Source of the DNA: Basidiobolus meristosporus CBS 931.73
Lineage: Eukaryota > Basidiobolomycota > Basidiobolomycetes > Basidiobolales > Basidiobolaceae
NCBI GenBank assembly: GCA_002104905.1
Contig: MCFE01000380.1
Span: 1 to 64,000 of the forward strand
Reading direction: 5' to 3'
DNA length: 64,000 nucleotides
Shown piece after piece: positions 12,106 to 21,346 of the stretch; the first letter of the stretch is position 1; the number at the start of each line of letters is the position of its first letter. Both the position numbers and the translations under genes were made by a program. The notes beneath the pieces were generated by a model. That model saw only the letters and a program-made list of their open reading frames with translations. It searched no databases and was not told the DNA's origin.

Positions 12106-12737
12106 AAGCACCAATCAACAGCTTGATGGATTTTATCAGTTGTGCTTAACCTGTATAGCTATACACTCCGCAATGTCGCTGAGCTACAATCCGTACCCAC
12201 CGTTTGCTGGCATACCATTCATGGCTCGTCAATCCTGAAAACGCATCATTTCAACTATGTACTATATAGCCGCCAATAATACTAGCCTAGTCATTATAAT
12301 ATATAAACTAATTCCAACAACATCCATGAGCTGTAATGATTGTGTGATCGTCTTTTTCGAAGTCCTGTGGTCCTGGTTACTAGCAGGTGCTGCAGTAATA
12401 GGATTTGTGTGCCATTGAATACAGCTTCTGCATAATGCAAATCTCACTGGCATGCATGCCTTCAGGACAGTTCAGTAGGCAATCCCGATCTAGATCATTA
12501 CATGGGATGAACAAATAGGAATAATCCGGATGGAGAATTCAATATACGGTTAGGGTTAGGGTTAGGGCTAGGTGGAATCCAAGAATTCCATCAACCGTGC
12601 CTAGCCGTTGCCACGTGAAAATGACGGTCAGTTTTTTTGAAGCAATGGGAAATCATGATGATAGTATCCATAAAATTGTTTGAATCTGGGCTGGCTGCCT
12701 TGGTATTCATTCTCCAAATTTCTTCCACCACCAAATC
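12106..12737. other. Intergenic with TTAGGG repeats
   Basis: No gene recognised. It holds the 3' flank of the second transporter, a short telomere-like tract at 12548-12568 and the promoter region of the DGK1-like gene. Confidence 0.5.
12548..12568 (+). repeat. Interstitial telomere-like repeat (TTAGGG)3
   Basis: The sequence reads GGTTAGGGTTAGGGTTAGGG followed by CTAGG: three exact TTAGGG units. TTAGGG is the usual telomere repeat of filamentous fungi. The tract is short and internal, so it may be a repair scar or chance, or a binding site for a Tbf1/Rap1-type factor in the adjacent promoter. Confidence 0.6.
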
Positions 12738-13573
12738 ATGGCGACTTGGGTTCCGCAAGAGACGCGACAGAGAAAAAAAAGAGACGAAAAACAGCGACAA
12801 AAGGCCAATGGATTCGCGAAAGAAACCCTAAAGGGTAAAAACAAAGATTGGGAGATCCCAAGAAAGCTGCTGCATTGTTCCAACGGTACCCATGGCATTT
12901 ACCCTTTTTGTGCTGATGCAGTAAACTGATTGAACCCCTTGTCAAATTGTTAGGCCTGATCTGCTTTTATCTTTATGAACAACGTGTGCCTGTATCCCAA
13001 GTAGTCTATGGATTGATACTCTACCTTTGCATCGCTTTTGGCGCCGACATTATCCGTTTCCTCTTCCCGTCGTTCAACCAGCTGTATATCAAAGTAGTAG
13101 GATTTCTGATGCGCAAGGAGGAAGAAACTCAGGTGAATGGTGTGGTTTACTTTTTGGTAGGAGGTATAATCGCCCTGTACTTTTTCCCCCGAGATATCGC
13201 TCTTGTCTCAATCATCATACTCTCGTGGTGCGACCCCGCTGCTTCGATATTTGGTAGGCTGTGGGGCCGTTACACTTACCGTTTTTCCAACGGCAAGTCC
13301 GTGGCCGGCTGTTGTGGCTCTTGGCTCGTCGGATCTCTCATCACCTATTATTTCTGGGGATACTGTGTCCACAAGAATGAAGATTTCTCCTGGCAAACCG
13401 ACGCAGCGATTCCTTTGTGGGCCTTGAGTATCCTGGGCGGTACTCTAGGTGCAGTCACTGAATTGGTAGACATCCGAGGAATTGATGATAATTTCCGCAT
13501 ACCTGTACTTGTTTCCCTAGGATTTTGGATAATTCTGGTTGTATTTGGCCTAGGCTCACCAGCTGCCTTGTAA
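12738..13573 (+). CDS. DGK1: CTP-dependent diacylglycerol kinase, DGK1 type
   Basis: Phosphorylates diacylglycerol to phosphatidate at the ER or nuclear membrane using CTP, opposing lipin-type phosphatidate phosphatase. Two exons, 12738-12885 and 12954-13573 (intron 68 nt), encode 255 residues, slightly shorter than the yeast enzyme. A basic N-terminal tail of about 40 residues precedes EIPRKLLHCSNG, the conserved entry to the CTP-transferase fold, split by the intron and continued by LICFYLYEQ. Several membrane segments follow, then ILSWCDPAASIFGRLWGRYT and SVAGCCGSW in the nucleotide-binding part. The splice is chosen because it joins the IPRK-H-S-x-G motif to the next membrane segment in frame. 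Converges with the Hsp20 gene, leaving 188 bp between stops. Confidence 0.85.
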
Positions 13574-13761
13574 ACCCATTTAGATAGATCGAACAATATT
13601 CAATATTTATAGCAACACTCTTTGCTGGCCCCCGGTTCACTTAATACCAGCACACACAAATAAACACCTGTGGATCAGTCAAGTGAAGATTTTGCAAATT
13701 AGCGCCATTTATACACACAAATATTGAACTTTATTACACTTCATCACATACTTCAGGGGAT

Positions 13762-14199
13762 TTAAGAAATTGAGATCTTTTTGGGAGCGGCTTGCTCCTT
13801 CTTGGGGATCTTGACCTCCAAGACACCATCGCTGAAGTTGGCCAACACCTTCTCAGTGTCGACATCCTTTGGGAGGGGAATGGTACGGCTGAAGTTACCA
13901 AATTGGCGCTCTCGGTAAATGGAACCGCCCTCCTCATATTCCTTATTAATCTTGGTCTCCCCGGAGAGAACAAGACTATTCCCATGGATATCAAGGGAGA
14001 TATTCTCCTTCTTAACTCCAGGCAACTCCGCGTGCAAAACCACTTCCTTTCCAGTGTCGTGCATATCAATCGATGGGGACCAGGTGCGTTTGTCACCACG
14101 GTCAGTGCGGCGGACCAGAGGAGCACCGAAGAATGTGTTCACAAAGCGATCGAACTCGTCTTCGTAGTTCTCGTTGCGGTTGTATCTGAAAAGAGACAT
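13762..14199 (-). CDS. Small heat shock protein, Hsp20/alpha-crystallin family
   Basis: An ATP-independent holdase chaperone that binds unfolding proteins under stress. The single-exon 145-residue product has a short N-terminal arm (MSLFRYNRNENYEDEFDRFV), then an alpha-crystallin domain from about residue 40: WSPSIDMHDTGKEVVLHAEL, PGVKKENISLDI, the charged loop EYEEGGSIYRERQFGNFSRT and the diagnostic GVLEVKIPK. A short tail ending KKISIS carries the I-x-I motif used for oligomer contacts. The upstream region has a TATA box and three heat-shock-element-like arrays, so stress induction by HSF is expected. Length and layout are typical of fungal cytosolic Hsp20. Confidence 0.95.
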   Translation of the reverse strand: MSLFRYNRNENYEDEFDRFVNTFFGAPLVRRTDRGDKRTWSPSIDMHDTGKEVVLHAELPGVKKENISLDIHGNSLVLSGETKINKEYEEGGSIYRERQFGNFSRTIPLPKDVDTEKVLANFSDGVLEVKIPKKEQAAPKKISIS

Positions 14200-14250
14200 G
14201 TTTGTTCGTTTACTTGGTTGATGATATGACTTTCATAGAGTTGGACGCTG

Positions 14251-14258
14251 TATTTATA
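14251..14258 (-). promoter_or_regulatory. TATA box of the Hsp20 gene
   Basis: The minus strand reads TATAAATA about 55 nt before the Hsp20 start codon, a good match to the TATA consensus and at a suitable distance for a fungal stress gene. Confidence 0.65.
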
Positions 14259-14360
14259 CATGGAGCCTCTTGCATGTATTGCGCCACCGTTCGATGTTCA
14301 CGCTCCGTCGAGTTGCATATACTCATACTTCCCTATTCCATCGCCAGTAATTTGTTCATT

Positions 14361-14373
14361 GAAATTTCCAGAA
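14361..14373. promoter_or_regulatory. Heat-shock element 1 (three perfect units)
   Basis: GAAATTTCCAGAA: GAA, TTC and GAA units spaced exactly two bases apart, the canonical HSF site. It lies about 165 nt upstream of the Hsp20 start. Confidence 0.75.
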
Positions 14374-14440
14374 CAATCAAGACGAGGATCAGAGGAACGT
14401 ATATATCAATGGAATTACGTAGGTGGAGGCTTCATTGATA

Positions 14441-14453
14441 TTCTCGAGATTTC
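14441..14453. promoter_or_regulatory. Heat-shock element 2 (one mismatch)
   Basis: TTCTCGAGATTTC: TTC, GAG and TTC with two-base spacing, so one base departs from the consensus. It is about 245 nt upstream of the Hsp20 start and 67 bp beyond the first element. Confidence 0.5.
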
Positions 14454-14546
14454 GCACATTATCCAGCAACTTCTACATGACATGCTGGCAAGGCGTGAGC
14501 AATATTAGTCACAAACAAGAAATCGAGGCTGGAATTTCAATGTTGG

Positions 14547-14559
14547 GAACCTTCTAGAC
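14547..14559. promoter_or_regulatory. Heat-shock element 3 (one mismatch)
   Basis: GAACCTTCTAGAC: GAA, TTC and GAC with two-base spacing, one base off consensus, about 350 nt upstream of the Hsp20 start. Confidence 0.45.
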
Positions 14560-14847
14560 TTCTTATACACTGACCACGTTGTTCCTAATGTCTCATATAG
14601 CCCTTTCCCACGATTGAACGCAGATCTTAGACAGCCGTCACAAATGAAATTATCCGAGCAGTAGCGCTGCGGGAAAAATGTGACTCGATGCTGAAGTCAT
14701 CAAAAGTCTTACGTGGTATTAACGATGGGTAGGGTACGCTTTAATCATGGGGCGTAGTTTGTATGGACAGGGTTCACAAACATCCTACACTCTTCACTAG
14801 CACATGTATTATGTATTATTATAGTTAACGTCTTGGTCTATGTATCG

Positions 14848-16325
14848 CTAATAGTAGTCATATTCATCACTTGAAGGCTCTTCCTCGTGATCTAATCCTT
14901 CTTCTAGCCGTGTTGTTAGTATAGGAACGAGAAGGCCTGGCAGTGGGACGTACCATTCTCATACTCGTCAAAGTCCGTCCAAGCCTCTTCTTCTGGGTAT
15001 TCGTTCTTGTAGTAGTCTTCAGCTAGAATGCACCATGTTGTTAATTCGGGAATTGGCATTGTGCCGTAAACATATTGCAAGTACCGTTCGAGTCCTCGTC
15101 TCCTTCAAAGTCACTACTATCTCCTTCATCATGAAGGAACACGTTATCTTCAGGATCGTCAAACCATATTCTACGTAGATATGCATGGGTCAGTGAGCAT
15201 GGCTTGAATTTGAACAAATGTGGCTTACAGCGAAGCAAGTTTGACGCTAGGCATGGTGGTGGCGTGGTTGGCGTCGTCTCGATAATATACGTCATACACA
15301 TATTCGTCATCATGTAGCTCCTCCTCCACTGGCTTATCGTTCACTGATATTGAAGTACACCATCAGTAGCTGCTGGGGCTTGATCGCTTGTAGCCAACAA
15401 TTAATATTACCAGAAAGATACTCCCGTAGCATTGGGAGGAAGTTGCACATAATGTCAGAATTTGGATCTTCTGAAGTAAACTTGGCTGTTTTAAGTGCCT
15501 CGCTGGAGAACGGGTCAGCCGAGACGGGGAGCGATGTTTGTGTAATGAAATTTTGTTTACCGGTCATAATCCTCTTCCCTCACAACGTCAAAAAGCCGGA
15601 ATCCATTATTGTCCCTGACAACCGAGCGGTTAAGATATATGGCACCAATGTTTCTTATCTCTCCATATTACCTCTGGCTTTCCTCTCCCATTATATCATC
15701 AATCCTGTTCTGGTTGATTACTTTGTATCTTGTGGACTCAATCTTCTGTTGGGCTTTCTGTTGAGACTGGAATCCACTGGGTAAGATATCGGCTGTTTAT
15801 CGGTACCATAAAGCAATACTCACAGATGAAAGCACCTCGGGAGGCCCTGTTTCTCTTCTGGATACCGGAGCGGTGGGTATCGGAGGAGGTGCGGGAGTTG
15901 TATTGGTCATTTTTGCTAGTTTATCCTTCGAAAGGATTTCAGGAACTGTATTTCGAAATATGGCGTGGATTGCGATCTACCTTTAGCTCCAAAGTTTTCT
16001 CGGCATCGCCGAAAATTTCGTGAGTGACAGTCTCGGCCAGTCTAAACATTTTCGGTACTATTATCGAATGGCGTTAAATGTATCGCACTTTAGCGAGCAG
16101 AAAATAGTCTCCAAATAACCTGCTATCTTCCTATTTTTTCTAAGCTTCTTTACTCCAGAAAGCTCATCCTGGACCACTTGAATGGCGATTAATAATGGAT
16201 CTAAGAAAGCCACAGTCAAACGAGGACGTACACAATGCTTCGAGAGGTTCATCGGTACGCTTTCTCTTGATGCGTAAAATGGTCAAGGAGCCGGTATGTT
16301 GTTGTGCTGGGATTATTTCTGCCAT
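14848..16325 (-). CDS. IWR1: RNA polymerase II nuclear import adaptor IWR1
   Basis: Iwr1 escorts assembled RNA polymerase II into the nucleus and leaves by its own export signal. The gene is broken into 11 exons; all junctions join in frame to 306 residues: 16325-16232, 16200-16120, 16057-15981, 15925-15824, 15766-15672, 15614-15561, 15502-15411, 15343-15229, 15170-15085, 15022-14954, 14903-14848. The N-terminus carries TILRIKRKRTDEPLEAL, the hallmark basic motif. Later blocks are KVINQNRIDDIM, RLFDVVREEDYD, LPMLREYLS, the core HDDEYVYDVYYRDD, then LIWFDDPED and EDYYKNEYPEEE, and an acidic tail ending DEYDYY. Intron 1 is modelled at only 31 nt and the exon 3/4 junction is the least certain. 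Divergent from TFB1. Confidence 0.85.
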
Positions 16326-16588
16326 GTCCAAGAGCAAGTTGTTCACCCAAGAGTGGCCAGATGTGTATTAACCAATATTGTAGACATCGGAAATCAGGGA
16401 TTTTTCATTTTTTAATACCATTTGTTGCTAATCAGAATTCCATGCTCAAACGCAAATATTTACGGTTCCGAGCTACTTGGACCCTGGAATTTCAAGTCCC
16501 TGGAAGGATGATGAATTAATTGAATAAGTATTAGCCTATGTTGAAGTAAGCCATCTTTCTGCAACAGGCTTGTCCACATATACTGAAC
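16326..16588. promoter_or_regulatory. Shared IWR1/TFB1 divergent promoter region
   Basis: Only 263 bp separate the start codons of two genes that both serve RNA polymerase II. The region contains both promoters. I do not see a clear TATA box at the expected position for either gene. Confidence 0.55.
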
Positions 16589-19040
16589 ATGTGGAACGAT
16601 GGGGAAAACATAATTATTGATGCACCGGCTTCTTTCAGAAAGAAGAACGGAATCATCGCATTAACTAATCAAAGACTGACCTGGCGTCTGGAAAACTCGC
16701 AGCACCTGACAGTGTCAGTTCCACGGTCGGAATTCAAAGGTGATACAAAAGAGCAAATTGGTTTTCTGAATAAACTCCTGGCGGTGCGTGTATTTAAATT
16801 TTTCTATTTTTCACTTGACCAGCTCAGCACATAAGCCCCGCAACTTCTGCGAAAGTCGTACTTAAAGTCACCTCAATATCTGCTGAGGAGGTGGAAGCTA
16901 GCTACACCTTCACATTCCTCTCAAAGAATGCGCTGAGAGAGCGTGACTCGTTCAAGGATAAAATCTCCAGCATTCTCAGCTCCCTGAGAACCTCCTCCCC
17001 TGCCACTTCTCTTTTCGTCCCTTCGCCTACCGGCGGAACGTCGACCCCTGGCTCTTCACCAATCTCCTCGCCAGTACCTACCAGCCTGCCTGCCCCAATG
17101 CCAAAAAAACTGAACCTCAAAATCCCAACCTTCAAAAGCCGTTCTGCGTCCCCTGTTAGATTTAGTACCAAACCCTTTACTAAAGAGGACATCGAAATAA
17201 GAAAAACCCTGTTGGCTAGAAACAGGGATCTCTCGGCTCTGCATAAGGAATTGGTTCTTGAGGGCCACGTCACAGAAGATGATTTCTGGGAAACACGGCA
17301 GGTGAGACCCCGTTTTTAATGGTTTGCCTTTAGATATACTGACACGACTCGATCTAGCATTTATTGAGAAATCAACAAGTCAAGCTTCGACAGCATAAAG
17401 GACAATCCTCAGCGTGGTTGGAGCTGAAACCGGTCCAACAAGAAGGAAACAACATCAAGTACACGCTGACGCCATCGATTATTCAAGGAATCTTCCTTCG
17501 CTACCCACCAGGTATTTGACTGGATCACCCTCTTGGAATCAGCAGCTATTGACGATGCCTCGCTGTGTTTACGTAGTGAAGAAAGCGTACGATTTGAACG
17601 TCCCTAACAAAGTAATATTCCATTGGGACGAGCCGATATTGCGCACGCATGTACTCATTCAATATTGTAGATATCCAAAGACGAGTTCTGGAAGCGCTAT
17701 TTTGCATCCAATTTTTACCACCGAGTACGCTCTGCCAGTCGGTTGAATGCTGATGCTCAGGATGACATCTTCGACAAGTGCTTGGTGGAAGATGAGAAAG
17801 GTAGTTAAGGATGTACTGCGTGTCGAGAAACCCCACTCTGACACCCGACCTAATCAACCACAGCTATCAGAGAACCTAGCAAAAGAGCCAAACTAGATCA
17901 CGTTCCGGTCATTCTCGATGTCAGCGCCACTGAGGAAGATCACATTGAGGTTGTTTTCATTGCTATCGTACCGGTCAAATCGTCGAGTACTCATTTTCTT
18001 GCGCGGCTTAGACGGGGTGTAAACCCGACTTTACAATGATCCCCGGTCAAAACGATCAGTCAGTTGCGCTAATGCGTAGATTCAACCGATTCTCTGAGCA
18101 ATTGCTTCGTTGTATTGGGTATTTGGAGCTCTTCATTGTAGACTAGCTTCGCCACACTCAACATTCTATTCGTATCTTAGGGATGCGCCGAACAAAAACG
18201 ATTTCGTATGTCTTTGCCAGAGATTTCTTGTCAGGGCGCGTTCTAACCCCTCTCTACCTATGGGCTTTCTAGACCAATGTCGAGAAAGAGATTGAGATTG
18301 AAGATCTCAAGAACCCCGATGAGCCTTCGACAGTTCCACTCGACATTCATGACCAGCGGAGATATTTCGAGAGTCAGAGTGGCCCAACAGAACAGGACGA
18401 GACCGTTGAGAATGTTCGTTGATATGACGATCTAGCTAGCACCAGAGCAAACATACTCACATACGCATTCTAGAACTCAAGCCAGACCTTGTCGAAATTC
18501 CGGGAGAGTTTCTCACGCTACAAGCTAACAGCGGTATTCAACTCTTGCCACACCATTCATAGCGATACCAACTCACATCTCAGCATAGCCTATTCTAGAG
18601 CCGGCTACATCCCTGGAGATCATGAAAAACCTGAACACCATGATCAAAGCAAAGCAGAGCATGTCCCAAAATCAAGGAGATGGTAAGTCGATTGGTTCTC
18701 AACTCCTTTTACCACAGAGATCACTAACAATGTTCAAGACGTCAAAATCACCCCAGACATGATGAAAGAGATCAACCACTGCCATGCCATCGCAAGCGAA
18801 ATCCTTCGACTTTTCTGGACCACCGCATCTTCAAACACCCCCGACAAGTTGACCAAGGTACAACGCACCACCGACCAACTTCGAAAAGTATACGCACGTA
18901 TCAAAACTGCATTAGAGCGCGGCAAAATCGAAAGACTGGATGTGGACAGGATGGAGCATATGCTTAAACCCACCTGTGTGTCCATCTCCAACGCACTTCA
19001 AGCCTTCGAAGCCAAGTCAAAGAAACGCAAGGCTCTGTGA
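16589..19040 (+). CDS. TFB1: TFIIH core subunit p62/Tfb1
   Basis: Core TFIIH scaffold subunit that links the XPD/XPB helicase module and binds activation domains and XPG/Rad2 through its PH domain. Twelve exons join in frame to 613 residues: 16589-16783, 16828-17301, 17358-17511, 17577-17611, 17671-17800, 17864-17949, 18012-18118, 18142-18205, 18273-18413, 18474-18533, 18589-18682, 18739-19040. Residues 1-110 form the PH domain (FRKKNGIIALTNQRLTW). BSD domains follow: ELVLEGHVTEDDFWETRQ at about 200, and VPNKISKDEFWKRYFASNFY later. Then come RRFNRFSEQ and PLDIHDQRRYFE, and a C-terminal helical region ending KSKKRKAL. Length is between human p62 and yeast Tfb1. Introns are 23-72 nt in this model; the 23-nt intron 18119-18141 is very short and should be checked. 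Confidence 0.88.
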
Positions 19041-19344
19041 AAATGGAGATTGATTGAGATATCCTTTTATTCTTTCGAATGGAGACCTTACCCTTGTATA
19101 TTTAGGCTTTTCTACGTAGTCATCACCCTCTTGTGGAAGAGACAAAAACCCGAATGTTTTGATCACAACCCGATATTAATAAACACATCCATAGAGAATC
19201 TCCGATCAACACCCGTTACAATGAAACCTTCACCGAGGGGACTTTGGGATGAAATTGAATTTATTTTTCCATTGACGAAGCAAAATAGCCCATCAAACAA
19301 GTATTTACGCCTTTCAGAACATTCGAAGAAGGGGGAGTTAGGGT
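19041..19344. other. Intergenic between TFB1 and RPL39
   Basis: Convergent 3' flanks of TFB1 and RPL39. An AATAAA-like motif is seen near 19178. Nothing else is recognised. Confidence 0.5.
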
Positions 19345-19601
19345 TTAGAGACCCAACTTGGTACGTCTCCAGTGTCTGCGCTTGGCGTTGTATCTGATTT
19401 TGTTATCGGTACGCAAGCGGATCCAGTGAGGGATGGGTCTGTTTTGCTTCTGCTTCTTACCAAGGATGCGCTTGACCTTGAAACTTTTCTGGGAAGGCTA
19501 GAGTGGACGTTGGATGTTAGCTACGGTCGCATTCGATCCACGTAAACGGAGAACTGGATGGATGCATGTCGCAAGCACCATCAATGAATACTACTTACCA
19601 T
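19345..19601 (-). CDS. RPL39: 60S ribosomal protein eL39
   Basis: The smallest large-subunit ribosomal protein, lining the polypeptide exit tunnel. It is missed if introns are ignored, because exon 1 is only the ATG (19601-19599). The intron 19598-19498 begins GTAAGT and ends CTAG, and exon 2 (19497-19345) encodes the remaining 50 residues. The product is 51 residues, the exact family length, with [20 protein letters not shown] and [15 protein letters not shown]. The sequence is rich in Lys and Arg, as expected. Intron placement directly after the start codon also occurs in other fungal ribosomal protein genes. Confidence 0.95.
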
Positions 19602-19912
19602 AGTAAATAATTGAACTGAATAGAGCCCGGAGAGAGAAAGAATTCCCTGCCAGATGGTGTGTATAAGAAGTCCTCAATCGCCCTCTTAATCAAGGGTGCA
19701 TTTCTCCCTCAACGACCAATCAACCGTTTATTTACTGCTCCAAATTAGGAATGAATCATTCCAGAACATCCCCAACCACCAATCAGCCCGCTCAAAGCAA
19801 AGGCACTCACACAGCATGGATTTCAGTCGCTCTTTCTTTATGTGCAAATTTTTAAGAAAGTTCGGGATATATGATGTGTAAAATAAGGTAGTTGAATGAA
19901 AGTCGTGGTACA

Positions 19913-21011
19913 TTAATCACTGTCATAGTTAATATTGACTCCATCCTCATCGGAGTCCGACTCGATCACCTCACGCTCAAAGAGCGAGACATCAACTGCG
20001 ACATCTCCTTCATCCATGTAGGTAGAATCGGACTTGGCAAGAGAAGCGTCGGATTCGAACAATTGTCGACCTATAGATGCCGAAGTAAGCCCCCTGAATG
20101 TACGGAATGTGGTGTCGAGAACATATTTACCAGTGAGTTTCCCTTTCTTGGCCTCCTTAAGCTTGAACTCCTTGCTGTTGCGTTCCTTCTCGGCTTTTTC
20201 GGCCTCGAATTTGGCTTGCCATTCCAAGAAGAGAGGAATGGTCAGCTTGGTTCCAACGAATTTTGCCTGCTCAGCCTGAAAGGTATGTTCATGTTACTAT
20301 AGAACTTGGAACGGTATCGATCAGATATGGGGATTTACCGCCAGCTCCTTCTCCAACTTCTCTTGTTCTAGTCTCTCTTTCTCCGCTTTCTTCTCCAAAG
20401 CTAAAGCTGACAGCAGCTCTTTCAATGTAGAGGCCAGGGAAAAGACCATCACCATACCGATAGACTCTTCAGCCTGTTGTGAATAGGCGAGCAAAGTTAG
20501 TGACCTCGCGGAGGTAGTCTAGGATGCGGTCGATACGAACCAGAGTTTTGAGCTCCTCAGTAAATTTCTCGAGCTCCTCCGAAGAAAAATCTCCTTCAAT
20601 CACCTCAATCTTGTATTCGGGTAGTTCATCCGGGTAAGTTGGTGTGTAGGTCACGTTTAGGTAGAGTGAGCCTAGTTGCGAAGATAGTAAATAAACGAGA
20701 CTTTCCTTGAGACGATCCAGGGTAAACAGGATACATACATGGGAACTCTTCTACTTCCTCCTCGGGGTTAACTAAAATGCGGAAGGAGTGGGGTTCCGAT
20801 TCAAGTTCTGTGTGAAAAGGCTTAGTGGTTGCCTTTTTAAAATGGCTTGAAAAAAGCGTTGGAACTCTACGAACCTTCGTATTCCTCTGGATAAATAGAT
20901 TGGAGAGCCTCAATCTCATTCAACTGCTCTTCAGCGTAATCTACAACACGGTGCGTTTGGTTAGATGGAAGCGCCATCTGAAGTGAAATGTAGTAGGACC
21001 CTACCAGTCAT
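19913..21011 (-). CDS. GIR2: RWD-domain protein, GIR2/RWDD1 (DFRP2) family
   Basis: The family binds and stabilises the translational GTPase Rbg2/DRG2 and can interact with Gcn1. Joining short exons gives about 236 residues. Exon 1 is only 7 nt (ATGACTG, 21011-21005). The N-terminal RWD domain reads DYAEEQLNEIEALQSIYPEE, then FRILVNPEEEVEEFPCSLYL and YTPTYPDELP. A long charged helix follows (LEKKAEKERLEQEKLEKELA), then the DFRP signature region GTKLTIPLFLEWQAKFEAE and KKGKLTGRQLFE. The C-terminus is acidic (ESDSDEDGVNINYDSD). The introns at about 20481, 20285 and 20077 are well supported by frame; the join at about 20500 (ELKTL to AEESIG) uses a GTTCGT donor. Confidence 0.87.
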
Positions 21012-21306
21012 GATGAATATTCTGATGTCTAGTACAGTTCAGAAATAGAAGTGATCTGCTCAATGTTGTATTTCACCCAGCTTGACCACCACACGCTAAC
21101 GCACACTGACTATTCTGGAGCAAGGCTTACTCGGATTGACATGTTAATCCCATTTTTTTTCTGATCACCATTTTTTTCGATAATGGTATAGGCTTTAGCG
21201 AGTTTTTAATCAAGTTGACTCCCACATGCCGCTTGAGAATGGAGAGTTTTGTGCACACTACCTCATTGGAAATGTTGGGATCAATCAAAATGGCACGAGT
21301 TTATTA

Positions 21307-21346
21307 TTAACAAGTAGAGATTAGCCCAATCGGACCAAATGGTCCG
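21307..21346. repeat. piggyBac left end: TTAA, TIR and subterminal palindrome
   Basis: TTAA (21307-21310) is followed by CAAGTAGAGATTAGCCC, then a 16-base perfect palindrome CGGACCAAATGGTCCG at 21331-21346. Confidence 0.9.
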
